From RSA9 sp036381195 (lineage in GTDB: Bacteria > Gemmatimonadota > Gemmatimonadetes > Longimicrobiales > RSA9), in assembly GCA_036381195.1 (NCBI GenBank), contig DASVDH010000022.1, positions 1 to 64,000 of the forward strand: a stretch of DNA of 64,000 bases, in the 5' to 3' direction. A program made the translations under genes and the position numbers. The number at the start of each line of letters is the position of its first letter. Position 1 is the first letter of the stretch. The notes beneath the pieces were generated by a model. The model saw nothing but the letters and a program-made list of their open reading frames with translations, ran no database searches and had not been told where the DNA came from. Positions 36,284-44,381 of the stretch are shown piece after piece.

Positions 36284-36350
36284 GTAGGCATCCTCGCACA
36301 CCAGGGCCGGGCAGGGGCACGCGTAGGCGTACGCGTACGCGTACGGGGTG
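35893..36350. mobile_element. S23 cassette bounded by GTACGC-rich inverted repeats
   Basis: The S23-family gene lies between two long inverted repeats. The left end (35894-35933) and the complement of the right end (36301-36348) share GTACGCCTACGCGTGC, then CCTGCCCGGC after one mismatch, preceded by GTATGC or GTACGC units; the right end has one extra GTACGC. About 36 bases match with two mismatches. The unit of roughly 455 bases sits between metH and the methyltransferase/MTHFR gene. No transposase is inside, so movement in trans or decay of a larger element is inferred. No target-site duplication was established. Confidence 0.65.
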
Positions 36351-36424
36351 GCCATCCGAGGAATCCATACGTTCGGCGCCATGGGCAAGGCCATAGCCGA
36401 TCCGGCCCACCTCCCCCGCCCCCG

Positions 36425-36460
36425 CCCTCGCCCCGGCCCGGGGATGGGCAGGGGCGAGGG
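36425..36460. repeat. CCCTCGCCCC hairpin repeat after metH
   Basis: CCCTCGCCCC (36425-36434) and GGGGCGAGGG (36451-36460) form a perfect 10-base stem with a 16-base loop, 6 bases after the metH stop. It can act as a terminator or mRNA-stabilising hairpin. A related copy lies inside the metH coding region at 38025-38069, which suggests a dispersed REP-like family. Confidence 0.65.
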
Positions 36461-36466
36461 GCAGGT

Positions 36467-39400
36467 TCACACCGCGCTGAAGTACTTCGCCTCCGGATGG
36501 TGCACCACCAGCGCCGCCGTGGACAGCTCCGGCACCAGCGCCCCCGCCTCCGTGAGATCCATCCCCAAGCGCTCGCGCGCGGGCAGCAGCCGGAACAGGA
36601 TCTCGTGCTGCCTGTGGTCCGGGCAGGCGGGGTAGCCCCACGAGTAGCGCAGCCCGCGGTCCATCGGGATGCCCAACTCGCGGCGCATCAGCCGGTGCAC
36701 GTACTCCGCGGCCGCCTCGGCCAGCCGCACACCGAAGCCGTGCAGGAAGTACCCTTCGCTGTAATCGCCGCCCTTCATGAGCGCGTCGGCGCGCTCGAGC
36801 AGCCGATCGCCGACGGTGACGACCTGGAAGCCGACCACATCCACGGGCCGCGTGCCGTTCGCGGGCGCGAAGTAATCGGCGAGGCAGAGGCGGTCGCGGT
36901 CTCCCTGGCGGGGGAACGGGAAGCGCGCGATCTCACTTGCGTGGTCGTCCGGGTCGAAGACGACCAGCTCATCGCCATCGGCTGCAGCCGGGAAGAAGCC
37001 GTATGCCGCCCGCACCCGGAGCAGGCCACTGGCCTGGACCTCCTTGCGGTAGCGCTCGAGCCGCGGCTCGAATTCGTCCCTCACGAGCCGCTCCCACTGC
37101 TCGCCCTTGGCGTTCTTCGCGCCCCAGTGCAGTCGGTACAGCGTGTTGAGGTCGATGTAGCGGTACAGATCGGCAGCCGGCAGCCGTTCGAGCACCTTCG
37201 TGCCCCAGAACGCGGGCGTGGGGATCTCGATGTCACGGCGCGGCCCGACGTTCGCGCGGGCAGGCCGTGCCGCGCGCGCCTTCTCGACCAGCTCTGCGCG
37301 TCGCGCGACGCCCTCGAGGATCTCGTCACGGCGCTGCGCGATGAACGCCTCGCGCCGCGCCGGGTCGACGAGCGCCTCCACGGCGGCGAGCCCCTCGAAC
37401 GCGTCCTTGCAGTAGTAGACGCCGGGCGGGTACAGCTCGGTCTTCGCCTCGTCGACGAAGGCGGCGGCCCGGACGAACGAGGGGTTGATCGCCGCGCCCC
37501 CACACAGCACGGGGAAGCTGAGGCCGCGCGCGTGCAGCTCCTGCACGCACAGCGGCATCTGCTTGGAGGTCGAGACGAGCAGCGCGGAGAGGCCGATCGC
37601 GTCCGCGTTCACCTCCTGCGCCTTCTCGATGATCACGTTGACCGGGACCTGCTTGCCCAGGTCGTAGACGGTGTAGCCGTTGTTGGACAGGATCGTGTGC
37701 ACGAGGTTCTTGCCGATGTCGTGCACGTCGCCGAACACGGTGGCCAGCACGACCCGTCCCTTGCTCTGCCCCTCGACCTTGTCCAGGTACGTCTCGAGCC
37801 GCGCCACCGCGCGCTTCATGACCTCCGCGCTCTGGAGCACGAACGGCAGGATCAGCTCGCCCGCGCCGAACCGGTCGCCGACCTCCTTCATGGCCGGGAG
37901 CAAGACGTTGTTCAGGACCCAGACGCCAGCTTCGTGGGTGGAGGCAGGGCCGGGGCCAGGGCGAGGGCGGGGGTCGGCGGGGTCGGATTCCGGGCCAGCC
38001 GCCACCTCCGTGGCTGCGTCCTCTCCCGCCCTCGCCCCCGCCCGGGTGGCGGGGACGGGCGAGGGTGGGACCCCGACCCGATTCTGCACCGCGAGATCCA
38101 CCAGCTCCTCGATCCCCTCCTTCTTGCGGTGCAGGATCTTCCAGTGGATCGCCTCCTCGGGCGTCATGCTCGCCGTCGGGTCCGCGGCTTCCGTCTGCTC
38201 GGCGCGGTGCGTCTCGTAGTACGCGATGAAGCGCGGCAGCGCATCTTCGCGGCGGTCGAGGATCAGGTCGTCCGCGAGCTCGCGTTCCTCCGGCGCGATC
38301 TCGGCGTACGGGATCACGTGCGCCGGGTTCACGATCGCCAGGTCCAGGCCGGCCTCGACGCACCGGTGCAGGAACACGGAGTTGAGCACCGCGCGCGCGT
38401 GCGGCGCCAGCCCGAACGACACATTGGAGACGCCCAGGATCGTGAGCACGCCCGGCAGCTCCCGCTTGATGCGGCGGATGCCCTCGATCGTCTCCACCGC
38501 CGACCGCCGGAACTCGGCCTCGCCCGTCGCGAGCGTGAACGTGAGCGCGTCGAAGATCAGGGCGTCGGGCTCGAGGCCGAACTCCTGCGTGGCGATGTCG
38601 TGGATGCGGCGCGCGACCTCGAGCTTGCGCTCCGCCGTCTTGGCCATGCCCTGCTCGTCGATGGTGAGCGCGACGACGGCGGCACCGTGCTCGACGACGT
38701 GCGGCAGCACCGCGTCGATGCGCGCGCGCCCGTTCTCGAGGTTGATCGAGTTTACGACGGCGCGGCCGGGGTACTGCTTCAGCGCGGCCTCCACCACGTC
38801 GACCTCGGTGGTGTCGAACATCAGCGGCGCGCCCACGCCCTGGGCGAGCAGCTTGACCAGCCGGCGCATCTGCTCGGCCTCGTCCTGCCGCTCGGTGAGC
38901 GCGACGCACACGTCGAGGAGGTGCGCGTTGCCCTCGACCTGCTCGCGCGCGACCTGGAGCACGCCGTCGTAATCGTCGGCGAGGAGGAGCCGCTTGACCC
39001 TGCGGGAGCCCTGCGCGTTGACGCGCTCGCCGACGAGCGTGGGCGCCGGGTCCTGGACGAGCGACGTCGCCTTCATCGCGCTGGCGACGCGCGGCACGCG
39101 CTCGACCGTGCGCGGCAGCACGGGCTTGCCCCACACGCGCTCGACGACCTGGCGCAGGTGCTCGGGCGTGGTACCGCAGCAGCCGCCGACGATGGCGACG
39201 CCGAAACGCGTGACGAACTCCTCGTGCGCGGCGGCCAGCTCCTCCGGCGTGAGCGGGTAGACCGCCCGCCCGCCCTCGTTGTGCGGGATGCCCGCGTTGG
39301 GGATCACGCTGATGGGCAGGCGCGAGTTCTCGCACAGGAAGCGCACGGGCTGGCGCATGTGCTCGGGGCCGGTCGAGCAGTTGAGCCCGATGACGTCGGC

Positions 39401-40069
39401 GCGCAGCGCCTCGATCGTGACCATGGCCGCGCCGATGTCCGTGCCGAGCAGCATGCGGCCGGTCACGTCGAGCGTGACCTGGACCTGCACGGGCCGCCAC
39501 ACGCCGGCCTCGCGGAAGTAGCGCCGGATGCCGGCGACCTGCGCCTTGACCTCGAGAATGTCCTGGCTGGTCTCGATGAGCAGCACATCCACGCCGCCCT
39601 CGACGAGCCCCCGCGCCTGCTCGGCGAATACGTCGGCCAGCTCGTCGTATGTGATGTTGCCGAGCGTGGGGTCGGAGGTGCTGGGCAGGAACCCGCTCGG
39701 CCCGATGCTGCCGGCGACGAAGCGCGGGCGCTCGGGCGTGGCGAAGTGGTCCGCCACGCGGCGGGCGAGCGCGGCGGCCGCGCGGTTCAGCTCGACGACG
39801 CGGTCCTGGAGCCCGTACTCGCGCAGCGTGAGGCGGTTGGCGCGGAAGGTGTCCGTCTCGACGACGTCGCACCCGACCTCGAGGAACGAGGCATGGATGT
39901 GCTCGATCGCGTCCGGCCGCGAGAGGACGAGGTGGTCGTTGCAGCCCTCGAGGCCCGGGCCGCCGAAGTCCGCGGCCGAGAGGCCGAGCGCCTGGATGCT
40001 CGTGCCCATCGCGCCGTCGTAGACGAGGACGCGGCGGCTGAGCGTGTCGAGGTAGTGACTCTCGCGCAT
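36467..40069 (-). CDS. metH: Cobalamin-dependent methionine synthase
   Basis: A 1200-residue MetH with all four modules. Homocysteine domain: YDGAMGTSIQ, GLNCSTGPEH and GGCCGTTPEHLRQ (zinc Cys). Pterin domain: ERVNAQGSRRVKRLL, MFDTTEVDV. Cobalamin module: cap VWVLNNVLLPAMKEVGDRFG and DVHDIGKN with the cobalt-ligating His. Reactivation domain: the S-adenosylmethionine-binding region with RYSWGYPACPDHRQ. It remethylates homocysteine from 5-methyl-THF. Residues about 662-712, between helices of the cap, are a Pro/Ala/Arg-rich insert encoded by a palindromic repeat. The ATG at 40069 is set by the domain start; no Shine-Dalgarno is obvious, and a hairpin leader lies just upstream. Confidence 0.95.
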   Translation of the reverse strand: MRESHYLDTLSRRVLVYDGAMGTSIQALGLSAADFGGPGLEGCNDHLVLSRPDAIEHIHASFLEVGCDVVETDTFRANRLTLREYGLQDRVVELNRAAAALARRVADHFATPERPRFVAGSIGPSGFLPSTSDPTLGNITYDELADVFAEQARGLVEGGVDVLLIETSQDILEVKAQVAGIRRYFREAGVWRPVQVQVTLDVTGRMLLGTDIGAAMVTIEALRADVIGLNCSTGPEHMRQPVRFLCENSRLPISVIPNAGIPHNEGGRAVYPLTPEELAAAHEEFVTRFGVAIVGGCCGTTPEHLRQVVERVWGKPVLPRTVERVPRVASAMKATSLVQDPAPTLVGERVNAQGSRRVKRLLLADDYDGVLQVAREQVEGNAHLLDVCVALTERQDEAEQMRRLVKLLAQGVGAPLMFDTTEVDVVEAALKQYPGRAVVNSINLENGRARIDAVLPHVVEHGAAVVALTIDEQGMAKTAERKLEVARRIHDIATQEFGLEPDALIFDALTFTLATGEAEFRRSAVETIEGIRRIKRELPGVLTILGVSNVSFGLAPHARAVLNSVFLHRCVEAGLDLAIVNPAHVIPYAEIAPEERELADDLILDRREDALPRFIAYYETHRAEQTEAADPTASMTPEEAIHWKILHRKKEGIEELVDLAVQNRVGVPPSPVPATRAGARAGEDAATEVAAGPESDPADPRPRPGPGPASTHEAGVWVLNNVLLPAMKEVGDRFGAGELILPFVLQSAEVMKRAVARLETYLDKVEGQSKGRVVLATVFGDVHDIGKNLVHTILSNNGYTVYDLGKQVPVNVIIEKAQEVNADAIGLSALLVSTSKQMPLCVQELHARGLSFPVLCGGAAINPSFVRAAAFVDEAKTELYPPGVYYCKDAFEGLAAVEALVDPARREAFIAQRRDEILEGVARRAELVEKARAARPARANVGPRRDIEIPTPAFWGTKVLERLPAADLYRYIDLNTLYRLHWGAKNAKGEQWERLVRDEFEPRLERYRKEVQASGLLRVRAAYGFFPAAADGDELVVFDPDDHASEIARFPFPRQGDRDRLCLADYFAPANGTRPVDVVGFQVVTVGDRLLERADALMKGGDYSEGYFLHGFGVRLAEAAAEYVHRLMRRELGIPMDRGLRYSWGYPACPDHRQHEILFRLLPARERLGMDLTEAGALVPELSTAALVVHHPEAKYFSAV
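37945..38069. repeat. Palindromic GC repeat translated in frame inside metH
   Basis: GGGCGAGGG occurs at 37959-37967 and 38057-38065, and its complement CCCTCGCCC at 38029-38037. The right part, CCCGCCCTCGCCCCCGCCC followed by GGGCGAGGG, matches the hairpin at 36421-36461 after metH. Translated on the minus strand it gives a Pro/Ala/Arg/Gly-rich segment between LVDLAVQ and VWVLNNVLLP, which are nearly adjacent in related MetH proteins as I recall them. Confidence 0.65.
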
Positions 40070-40080
40070 CGCGCCACGGG

Positions 40081-40121
40081 AATAAGGAAACGGCCCCGCC
40101 ACTTGCGATCGTGCGGGGCCG
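40081..40121 (-). promoter_or_regulatory. Terminator-like hairpin in the metH leader
   Basis: On the minus strand CGGCCCCGC and GCGGGGCCG (40091-40099 and 40113-40121) form a perfect 9-base stem with a 13-base loop, followed by TTTCCTTATT, ending 11 bases before the metH ATG. The 150 bases upstream (to 40270) contain further dyads such as GGCGCTCC/GGAGCGCC. A stem with a U-rich tail this close to a start suggests transcription attenuation. I could not match the leader to a SAM, SAH or cobalamin riboswitch consensus. Confidence 0.5.
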
Positions 40122-40270
40122 CCAGTCCACGAATCCGACAACGTTCGGCTTCCCGGCACTTTAGGCCTTTTGGTTCGGCGGTCCGGCGCTCCCGGGGAGC
40201 GCCCCGCCCGGCGGTGGCAAGCGGCCGAACAAATCCGTCCGCCGGGTACTGCCCTGGTTCTGACGCAATC

Positions 40271-41296
40271 CTAAGGCCCGCTGTCCGGCGCGTCAATGCC
40301 GCGCCGCACGGCGGCGCGGGCCGCAGCGGGAGCGCGCATCGGCTGCTCCCGCCTCCCGCGCCGCGCCGCGGGAAGGGTGAAGCAGAGCTTCGCGCCCCGG
40401 CCCGGGCTGCTCTCCGCCCAGATCCGGCCGCCGTGCGCCTCCACGATGCCGCGCGCGATGGCGAGGCCGAGCCCGGCGCCCGCGCGCCGCTCGCGCTGCG
40501 CATGCCAGAAGCGGTCGAAGATGTGCGGCAGGTCCTCGGGGGCGATGCCGGACCCGCTGTCCTCCACGCAGATCAGGGCGCCGGCCGGGATGCGGCGGGC
40601 GCGCACCGTGATGCGGCCCCCGGGCGGCGTGAACTTGATCGCGTTGCCCACGAGGTTGGAGACCACCTGGGTGATGCGCTGGCGGTCGGCCCTGACGAGC
40701 GGCACATCGTCCGCCACGTCGAGCTCGAGGCGCTGCGACTTTTCCGCCGCGAGCGGGCGGAGCGTGAGCACGGCCCCGGCGAGCAGCGGCCCGGGCGACA
40801 GCTCGCTCGGCACGAGCTCCAGCCGGCCGGCCTCCGCGCGCGCCGCATCGAGCAGGTCCTGGATGAGCTGGTCCATCTGGGCCACGGAGCGCCGGATCAG
40901 GTCCAGCCGGCGCATCACCACACGCGTCCGCGCCGGACGCGGCAACGTGTCCGCGAGGAGCGTCACGCAAATCGAGATCGTATTCAGGGGATTCCGCAGG
41001 TCGTGCGAAACGAGGGCGAGGACCTCATCGCGGAGGCGGAGGGCGTCGCGCGCCCTGCGATACAGCCGCGTCGCCTCGAGCGTGGCCGCCTCCAGCGGCG
41101 CCGTGTCGTCCACCGGCCCGAGAGTCGGTGCGTCGTCGCGCCAGTGCGTCTCGAGCTCGCGCGCGGCGCGCGAGAGCTCTCGCAGCGCCTCGCGGACCGA
41201 GCGCCGGGCAGCGGGCGGCAGTTCGGCCCGGTGGGGCCAGAGGGCGCCCAGCCGCTCGCGCGCCCTGCGGATCCGGCTCAGAGCTGGCTCTTCCAT
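40271..41296 (-). CDS. Soluble sensor histidine kinase without recognised input domain
   Basis: About 341 residues. An N-terminal helical region (1-95) without a known domain precedes the phospho-acceptor helix (ALVSHDLRNPLNTISICVTL) and a HATPase domain with NLVGNAIKFTPPGG, EDSGSGI, RAGAGLGLA and GRGAKLCFTLP. No membrane segment. The frame is open about 170 codons further upstream, but that part is filler; the ATG at 41296 (MEEPALSRIRRA) is taken, with only a weak AGAG upstream. No response regulator is adjacent, so the partner is unknown. It ends 150-200 bases before the metH leader. Confidence 0.85.
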   Translation of the reverse strand: MEEPALSRIRRARERLGALWPHRAELPPAARRSVREALRELSRAARELETHWRDDAPTLGPVDDTAPLEAATLEATRLYRRARDALRLRDEVLALVSHDLRNPLNTISICVTLLADTLPRPARTRVVMRRLDLIRRSVAQMDQLIQDLLDAARAEAGRLELVPSELSPGPLLAGAVLTLRPLAAEKSQRLELDVADDVPLVRADRQRITQVVSNLVGNAIKFTPPGGRITVRARRIPAGALICVEDSGSGIAPEDLPHIFDRFWHAQRERRAGAGLGLAIARGIVEAHGGRIWAESSPGRGAKLCFTLPAARRGRREQPMRAPAAARAAVRRGIDAPDSGP

Positions 41297-41813
41297 ACAT
41301 CGAATCTCTGGTGGAAGACGCGGCCCCTCCCGGCACCTGGCCGGGAGGGGCCTGCTGGTCGTGTTCGATGCAGGGGGCGAGCCGGGCGGCATCGCGGCGG
41401 CCGGCCCAGTTTCGCGACGCGAGGCGGGACCGCACGTCCCGCGCTCCCATGCGTGGTCGGGAACTTTGCCAAATATGCCGCGGGGACGGCGCGCGCGCCA
41501 GCGGGGCGGGCCGGGGATCGCGGCACACCCGAGGCCCGCGCCGCGCGCCTGCGGCGCCCGGTGGCCGCGGAGCCACGGCCCGGGTGCGGGCGGATCAGCG
41601 GCGCCGGCGGGCTGCGGGCTGGCCCGTGCGACGGCCGCGGCCCAGCCCGCGGCGAGCCGGGCCGCGCTCCGACCGCCGTTCAGCAACTTCGGGCGAGGGG
41701 GGCGGTGTAAGAGTCCGGTAGGGGCCGGCTCGGGATCGGGGCCGGCTACCCGGCCGCGCGCCGTGCAGGGGGCGCGGTCCGGGCGTTGCCGACGTGGGCG
41801 ATGGAGGTGCAAC
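41297..41813. other. Divergent intergenic region with one strong hairpin
   Basis: 517 bases separate the divergent kinase and HEXXH protein genes, and no credible gene lies here. The notable element is a perfect 12-base stem at 41322-41352 (GGCCCCTCCCGG, 7-base loop CACCTGG, then the complement). It sits about 25 bases upstream of the kinase start, with no T-run, so it may structure the kinase leader. Confidence 0.5.
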
Positions 41814-42350
41814 GTGCTTCATGACAAGCGATTGGGCTATCTGTACGCGCACGGTCCGCCACACCGGGCGCGGGAGCGCCGGGTGATCCGGACGGGGGTG
41901 CCGGGGTTCCGGCTGCGGTTCTATCCCGGAGTCCGGGAGGACGCGCGCGCGGAGCTGAAGGCGTTTGCGCGCTGGCTGCGGGGAGAGCTGCGTTTCCGGC
42001 ATCCGGTCTGGGTGACGGTGGTGCCGCACGCGACGGTCATGGGGCACGAGGGCGTGGCGGGGTGGGCGGTGTTCCTCATTCCATCGGCGGACTACGTGCC
42101 AGGGGACGTGGTGCGGATCTTCCTCGGGGCGGGCGCGGCGCGCGTGATGGAGACGGTGTACGGGTACGGCCGCGGCGCCGCGCTGGAGAAGTTGCTGCAC
42201 GACCTGGCGCACGAGGTGGTGCACTACGAGCAGTGGCGGGATGGCCGGCCGGTGACGGAGCGTGGGGTGAACCGGCGGGCGGCGGCGCTGGTGCGCCGAT
42301 ACCTCGCGTCCCGCCCGGCGGAGGAGCGGCTCCCGGCGGCGGCCGCGTGA
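41814..42350 (+). CDS. HEXXH-motif putative metal-dependent hydrolase
   Basis: A 178-residue protein with LLHDLAHEVVHYEQW, a zinc-binding HEXXH motif in an amphipathic helix near residue 140. Upstream are PGFRLRFYPGVRED and a strand-rich region (VWVTVVPHATVMG, GWAVFLIPSADYVPGDVVRI), giving the general shape of a small metallopeptidase domain. No signal peptide. The GTG at 41814 is chosen: GGAGG lies 7 bases upstream, and the first possible ATG in this frame is well inside the domain. No known family could be assigned; the third metal ligand may be Glu or His in the C-terminal helix. Stands alone. Confidence 0.7.
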   Translation: MLHDKRLGYLYAHGPPHRARERRVIRTGVPGFRLRFYPGVREDARAELKAFARWLRGELRFRHPVWVTVVPHATVMGHEGVAGWAVFLIPSADYVPGDVVRIFLGAGAARVMETVYGYGRGAALEKLLHDLAHEVVHYEQWRDGRPVTERGVNRRAAALVRRYLASRPAEERLPAAAA

Positions 42351-42405
42351 GGAGCGGGGGCGCGGGACGGCAACCGGACAGGAGGCCCCTGAGGCGGCCG
42401 CCGCC

Positions 42406-43734
42406 TCAGGGCCGCAGGAGCTCCTCCACCTCGCGTGCGGAGGCCGGGAGCGCCGCAGTCAGCACCTCATGGCCGGACGGCGTGACGAGGACGTCGTCCT
42501 CGATCCGGATGCCGGTGCCGCGCAGCGCGTCGGGCACTGCGTCGTGGCCAGCGGGAAGGTAGATGCCGGGCTCGACGGTGAGGACCATGCCGGGCTCGAG
42601 CCGGCGAGGCTCGCCCGCGAGCCTGTAGTCGCCGACGTCGTGCACATCGAGGCCGAGCCAGTGTGACGTCCGGTGGGGCAGGAACGGGCGGTACTCCTCC
42701 TTGTTTTCGAGGAGGGCGTCCACGGTGCCCCGGAGGAGCCCCAGCTCGACGAGCGCGCCGAGCACGGCGCGCAGCGCGGCATCGAGCACCTCGTCGATGG
42801 TCGTGCCGGGGCGGACGAGGGCGATGGCCGCGTCGCGCGCGGCGAGCACCGCGTCGTAGACCTCGCGCTGTGCGGGCGTGAAGGCGCCGGACACCGGGAA
42901 GGTGCGGCTGATGTCGCCGCAGTACATGCGGAGGCGCGCGCCCGCGTCCAGGAGCACGAGGCGTCCGGCCTCGAGCGTGTCGGCGTTCTCGGTGTAGTGG
43001 AGGACGGTGGCGTTGCCTCCGCCGGCGACGATGCTGGGGAACGCGGGGCCATCCGCGCCGCGGCGACGGAACGCGCCCTCGAGGGCGGCCTCGATCTCCC
43101 ACTCGCCGGCGCCGGGCCGGATGCGCGGGGCGGCCTCGCGGAACGCGTCGGCGCTGATGCGCGCGGCCTCGCGGAGGAGCGCGATCTCGTGCGCGTCCTT
43201 CACGAGCCGCATGTCGTCCAGGATGGCGCCGGGGTCCGCGAGCGTGCGCGGCCCGCGGCCCTCCCGCTGGCGGCCTCGCCGCGCCCGGATGATGGACTCG
43301 CGGACCAGCGCCTCCACGTCGTCGCGCCCCGTGCCGAGGCGGAAGTAGATCGTGTCGGCCGCGGCGAGAATGGGAGGAAGGCGTTCGGGCAGTTCGTCGA
43401 TCGGGTACGCCTCGTCGGCGCCGAAGAGGTCCTTCGCCGCGTCCGGCCCACCGCGGGGCCCGGTCCACACCTCCGCCTCGGGGTCGCGCGGCCTGACGAA
43501 GAGGCTGAACGGCGCATCCGTGCGTGCGGGCGCGAGCACGGCCACGGCGTCCGGATCCGGGCAGCCGGTGAGATAGTACAGGTCCGGATCCGGCTGGTAG
43601 CGGAGCTCGACGTCGCGGCCGATGCGGGGCTCGGGCGCGGCGGGCAGCACCATCACGGCGTCCGTCCCAAGAGCCTGGAGCACGCGCGCCCGCCGGGCTG
43701 CGTGGAGCGCGACGTCCGGCGCATGCCGGGTCAT
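42406..43734 (-). CDS. pepP: Xaa-Pro aminopeptidase, M24 family
   Basis: A 442-residue aminopeptidase P, releasing N-terminal residues before proline in the cytoplasm. The N-terminal creatinase domain (about 1-165) includes LRYQPDPDLYYLTGCPDPDA. The pita-bread catalytic domain has all five metal ligands in sequence: LLDAGARL and CGDISRTFPVSG (two Asp), HRTSHWLGLDVHD (His), VEPGIYLP (Glu) and GIRIEDDVLVT (Glu). HYTEN carries a substrate-binding His. Length and order fit PepP. It follows the NifU-N-like gene by 64 bases on the same strand, possibly one transcript. Confidence 0.93.
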   Translation of the reverse strand: MTRHAPDVALHAARRARVLQALGTDAVMVLPAAPEPRIGRDVELRYQPDPDLYYLTGCPDPDAVAVLAPARTDAPFSLFVRPRDPEAEVWTGPRGGPDAAKDLFGADEAYPIDELPERLPPILAAADTIYFRLGTGRDDVEALVRESIIRARRGRQREGRGPRTLADPGAILDDMRLVKDAHEIALLREAARISADAFREAAPRIRPGAGEWEIEAALEGAFRRRGADGPAFPSIVAGGGNATVLHYTENADTLEAGRLVLLDAGARLRMYCGDISRTFPVSGAFTPAQREVYDAVLAARDAAIALVRPGTTIDEVLDAALRAVLGALVELGLLRGTVDALLENKEEYRPFLPHRTSHWLGLDVHDVGDYRLAGEPRRLEPGMVLTVEPGIYLPAGHDAVPDALRGTGIRIEDDVLVTPSGHEVLTAALPASAREVEELLRP

Positions 43735-43798
43735 GCGTGCCTCGCAGGAGCCGCTCTGGGGCGCCGTGCCCCGCGGCCCGCGGAGGGGACGGCGGCGC

Positions 43799-44071
43799 TC
43801 ACCGCAGGGCCGCGCGGATGGCCTGCTCGACGCGCGGCACGAGCGCGTCCCACTGCGCGTCCGGCGTCTTCGTGACCGTGATGAAATCCGCGACCATGAA
43901 GACGCTCGCGACCCCCGGGATCGCGAAGAGCGCCTCCGCGACGGGATCGCCAGCCGCCTGCTCCGCCGAGAAGTAGGATCTCGAGCCGTCCTGCACCACC
44001 GTGCGGCCCGTCGAGAACTTGCCCGCGTTGGGGTTGGGGGTCGGCTGGAAGCGCACCGTGGGTTCGGCCAT
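43799..44071 (-). CDS. NifU N-terminal (Nfu-N) domain protein
   Basis: A 90-residue protein with the Nfu N-terminal signature: RFQPTPNPNAGKFSTGRTVV near the start, then AEALFAIPGVASVFMVADFITVTK. In eukaryotic and some bacterial Nfu proteins this domain precedes a CXXC iron-sulfur domain; here it stands alone and has no cysteine, so it cannot hold a cluster itself and may have a scaffold or targeting role. The ATG at 44071 has GGAG 7 bases upstream; the frame before it is non-coding. Divergent from thyX. Confidence 0.85.
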   Translation of the reverse strand: MAEPTVRFQPTPNPNAGKFSTGRTVVQDGSRSYFSAEQAAGDPVAEALFAIPGVASVFMVADFITVTKTPDAQWDALVPRVEQAIRAALR

Positions 44072-44381
44072 GCACACTCCGTCGAGCGCGGTCCGGGGGT
44101 TCATCACGGGCGTGCATCTTGGCCGTGCGGGCGACAGCCCGCAAGTCTGATGCGCGTCGGGCCGGGCCCCACGGCTCCCTGCCGCCGCGACGCGAGCCGC
44201 CTCCGCGGAGTAACGCCTGGCCACCTCCATGCCCTCCTGCCCCAGCGGGCCAGCGCCGTCACGTTCGGCGCCAGCGCGGGCCCTTTCGGCTCGCCGGGCA
44301 GCCGCGTAGCTTGGCCAGCGGGTGCCGCAGTCGGTTCCACGCGCGGGGCCACCCCCGAACGAGAACACCGGAGAGAGGACG
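44072..44381. other. Divergent promoter region of the NifU-N and thyX genes
   Basis: 310 bases without a credible gene. A small perfect hairpin GCGGGC-GACA-GCCCGC lies at 44127-44142, with the same GACA loop as the terminator at 31914-31935. No clear -35/-10 pair is visible in the uniformly GC-rich sequence. Confidence 0.45.

Noticed and set aside
36284..36394. ATG start 37 codons upstream for the S23-family protein
   Set aside because: It would translate the inverted repeat as alternating Tyr-Ala; the GTG at 36283 has a ribosome binding site and begins at the conserved domain.
40091..40135. CCCGCCACTTGCGA on the plus strand resembles part of a cobalamin riboswitch
   Set aside because: It is on the strand opposite metH and lacks the other conserved boxes; the match is to the arm of a simple hairpin.
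36110..41710. A very long open plus-strand frame antisense to metH and neighbours
   Set aside because: It is a by-product of high third-position GC on the opposite strand; its translation is Arg/His/Asp-rich filler, while the minus strand encodes clear MetH domains.
41297..41812. N-terminal extension of the 40.3 kb histidine kinase
   Set aside because: The extra 170 codons are Pro/Arg/Ala-rich with no domain; the kinase is complete from 41296.
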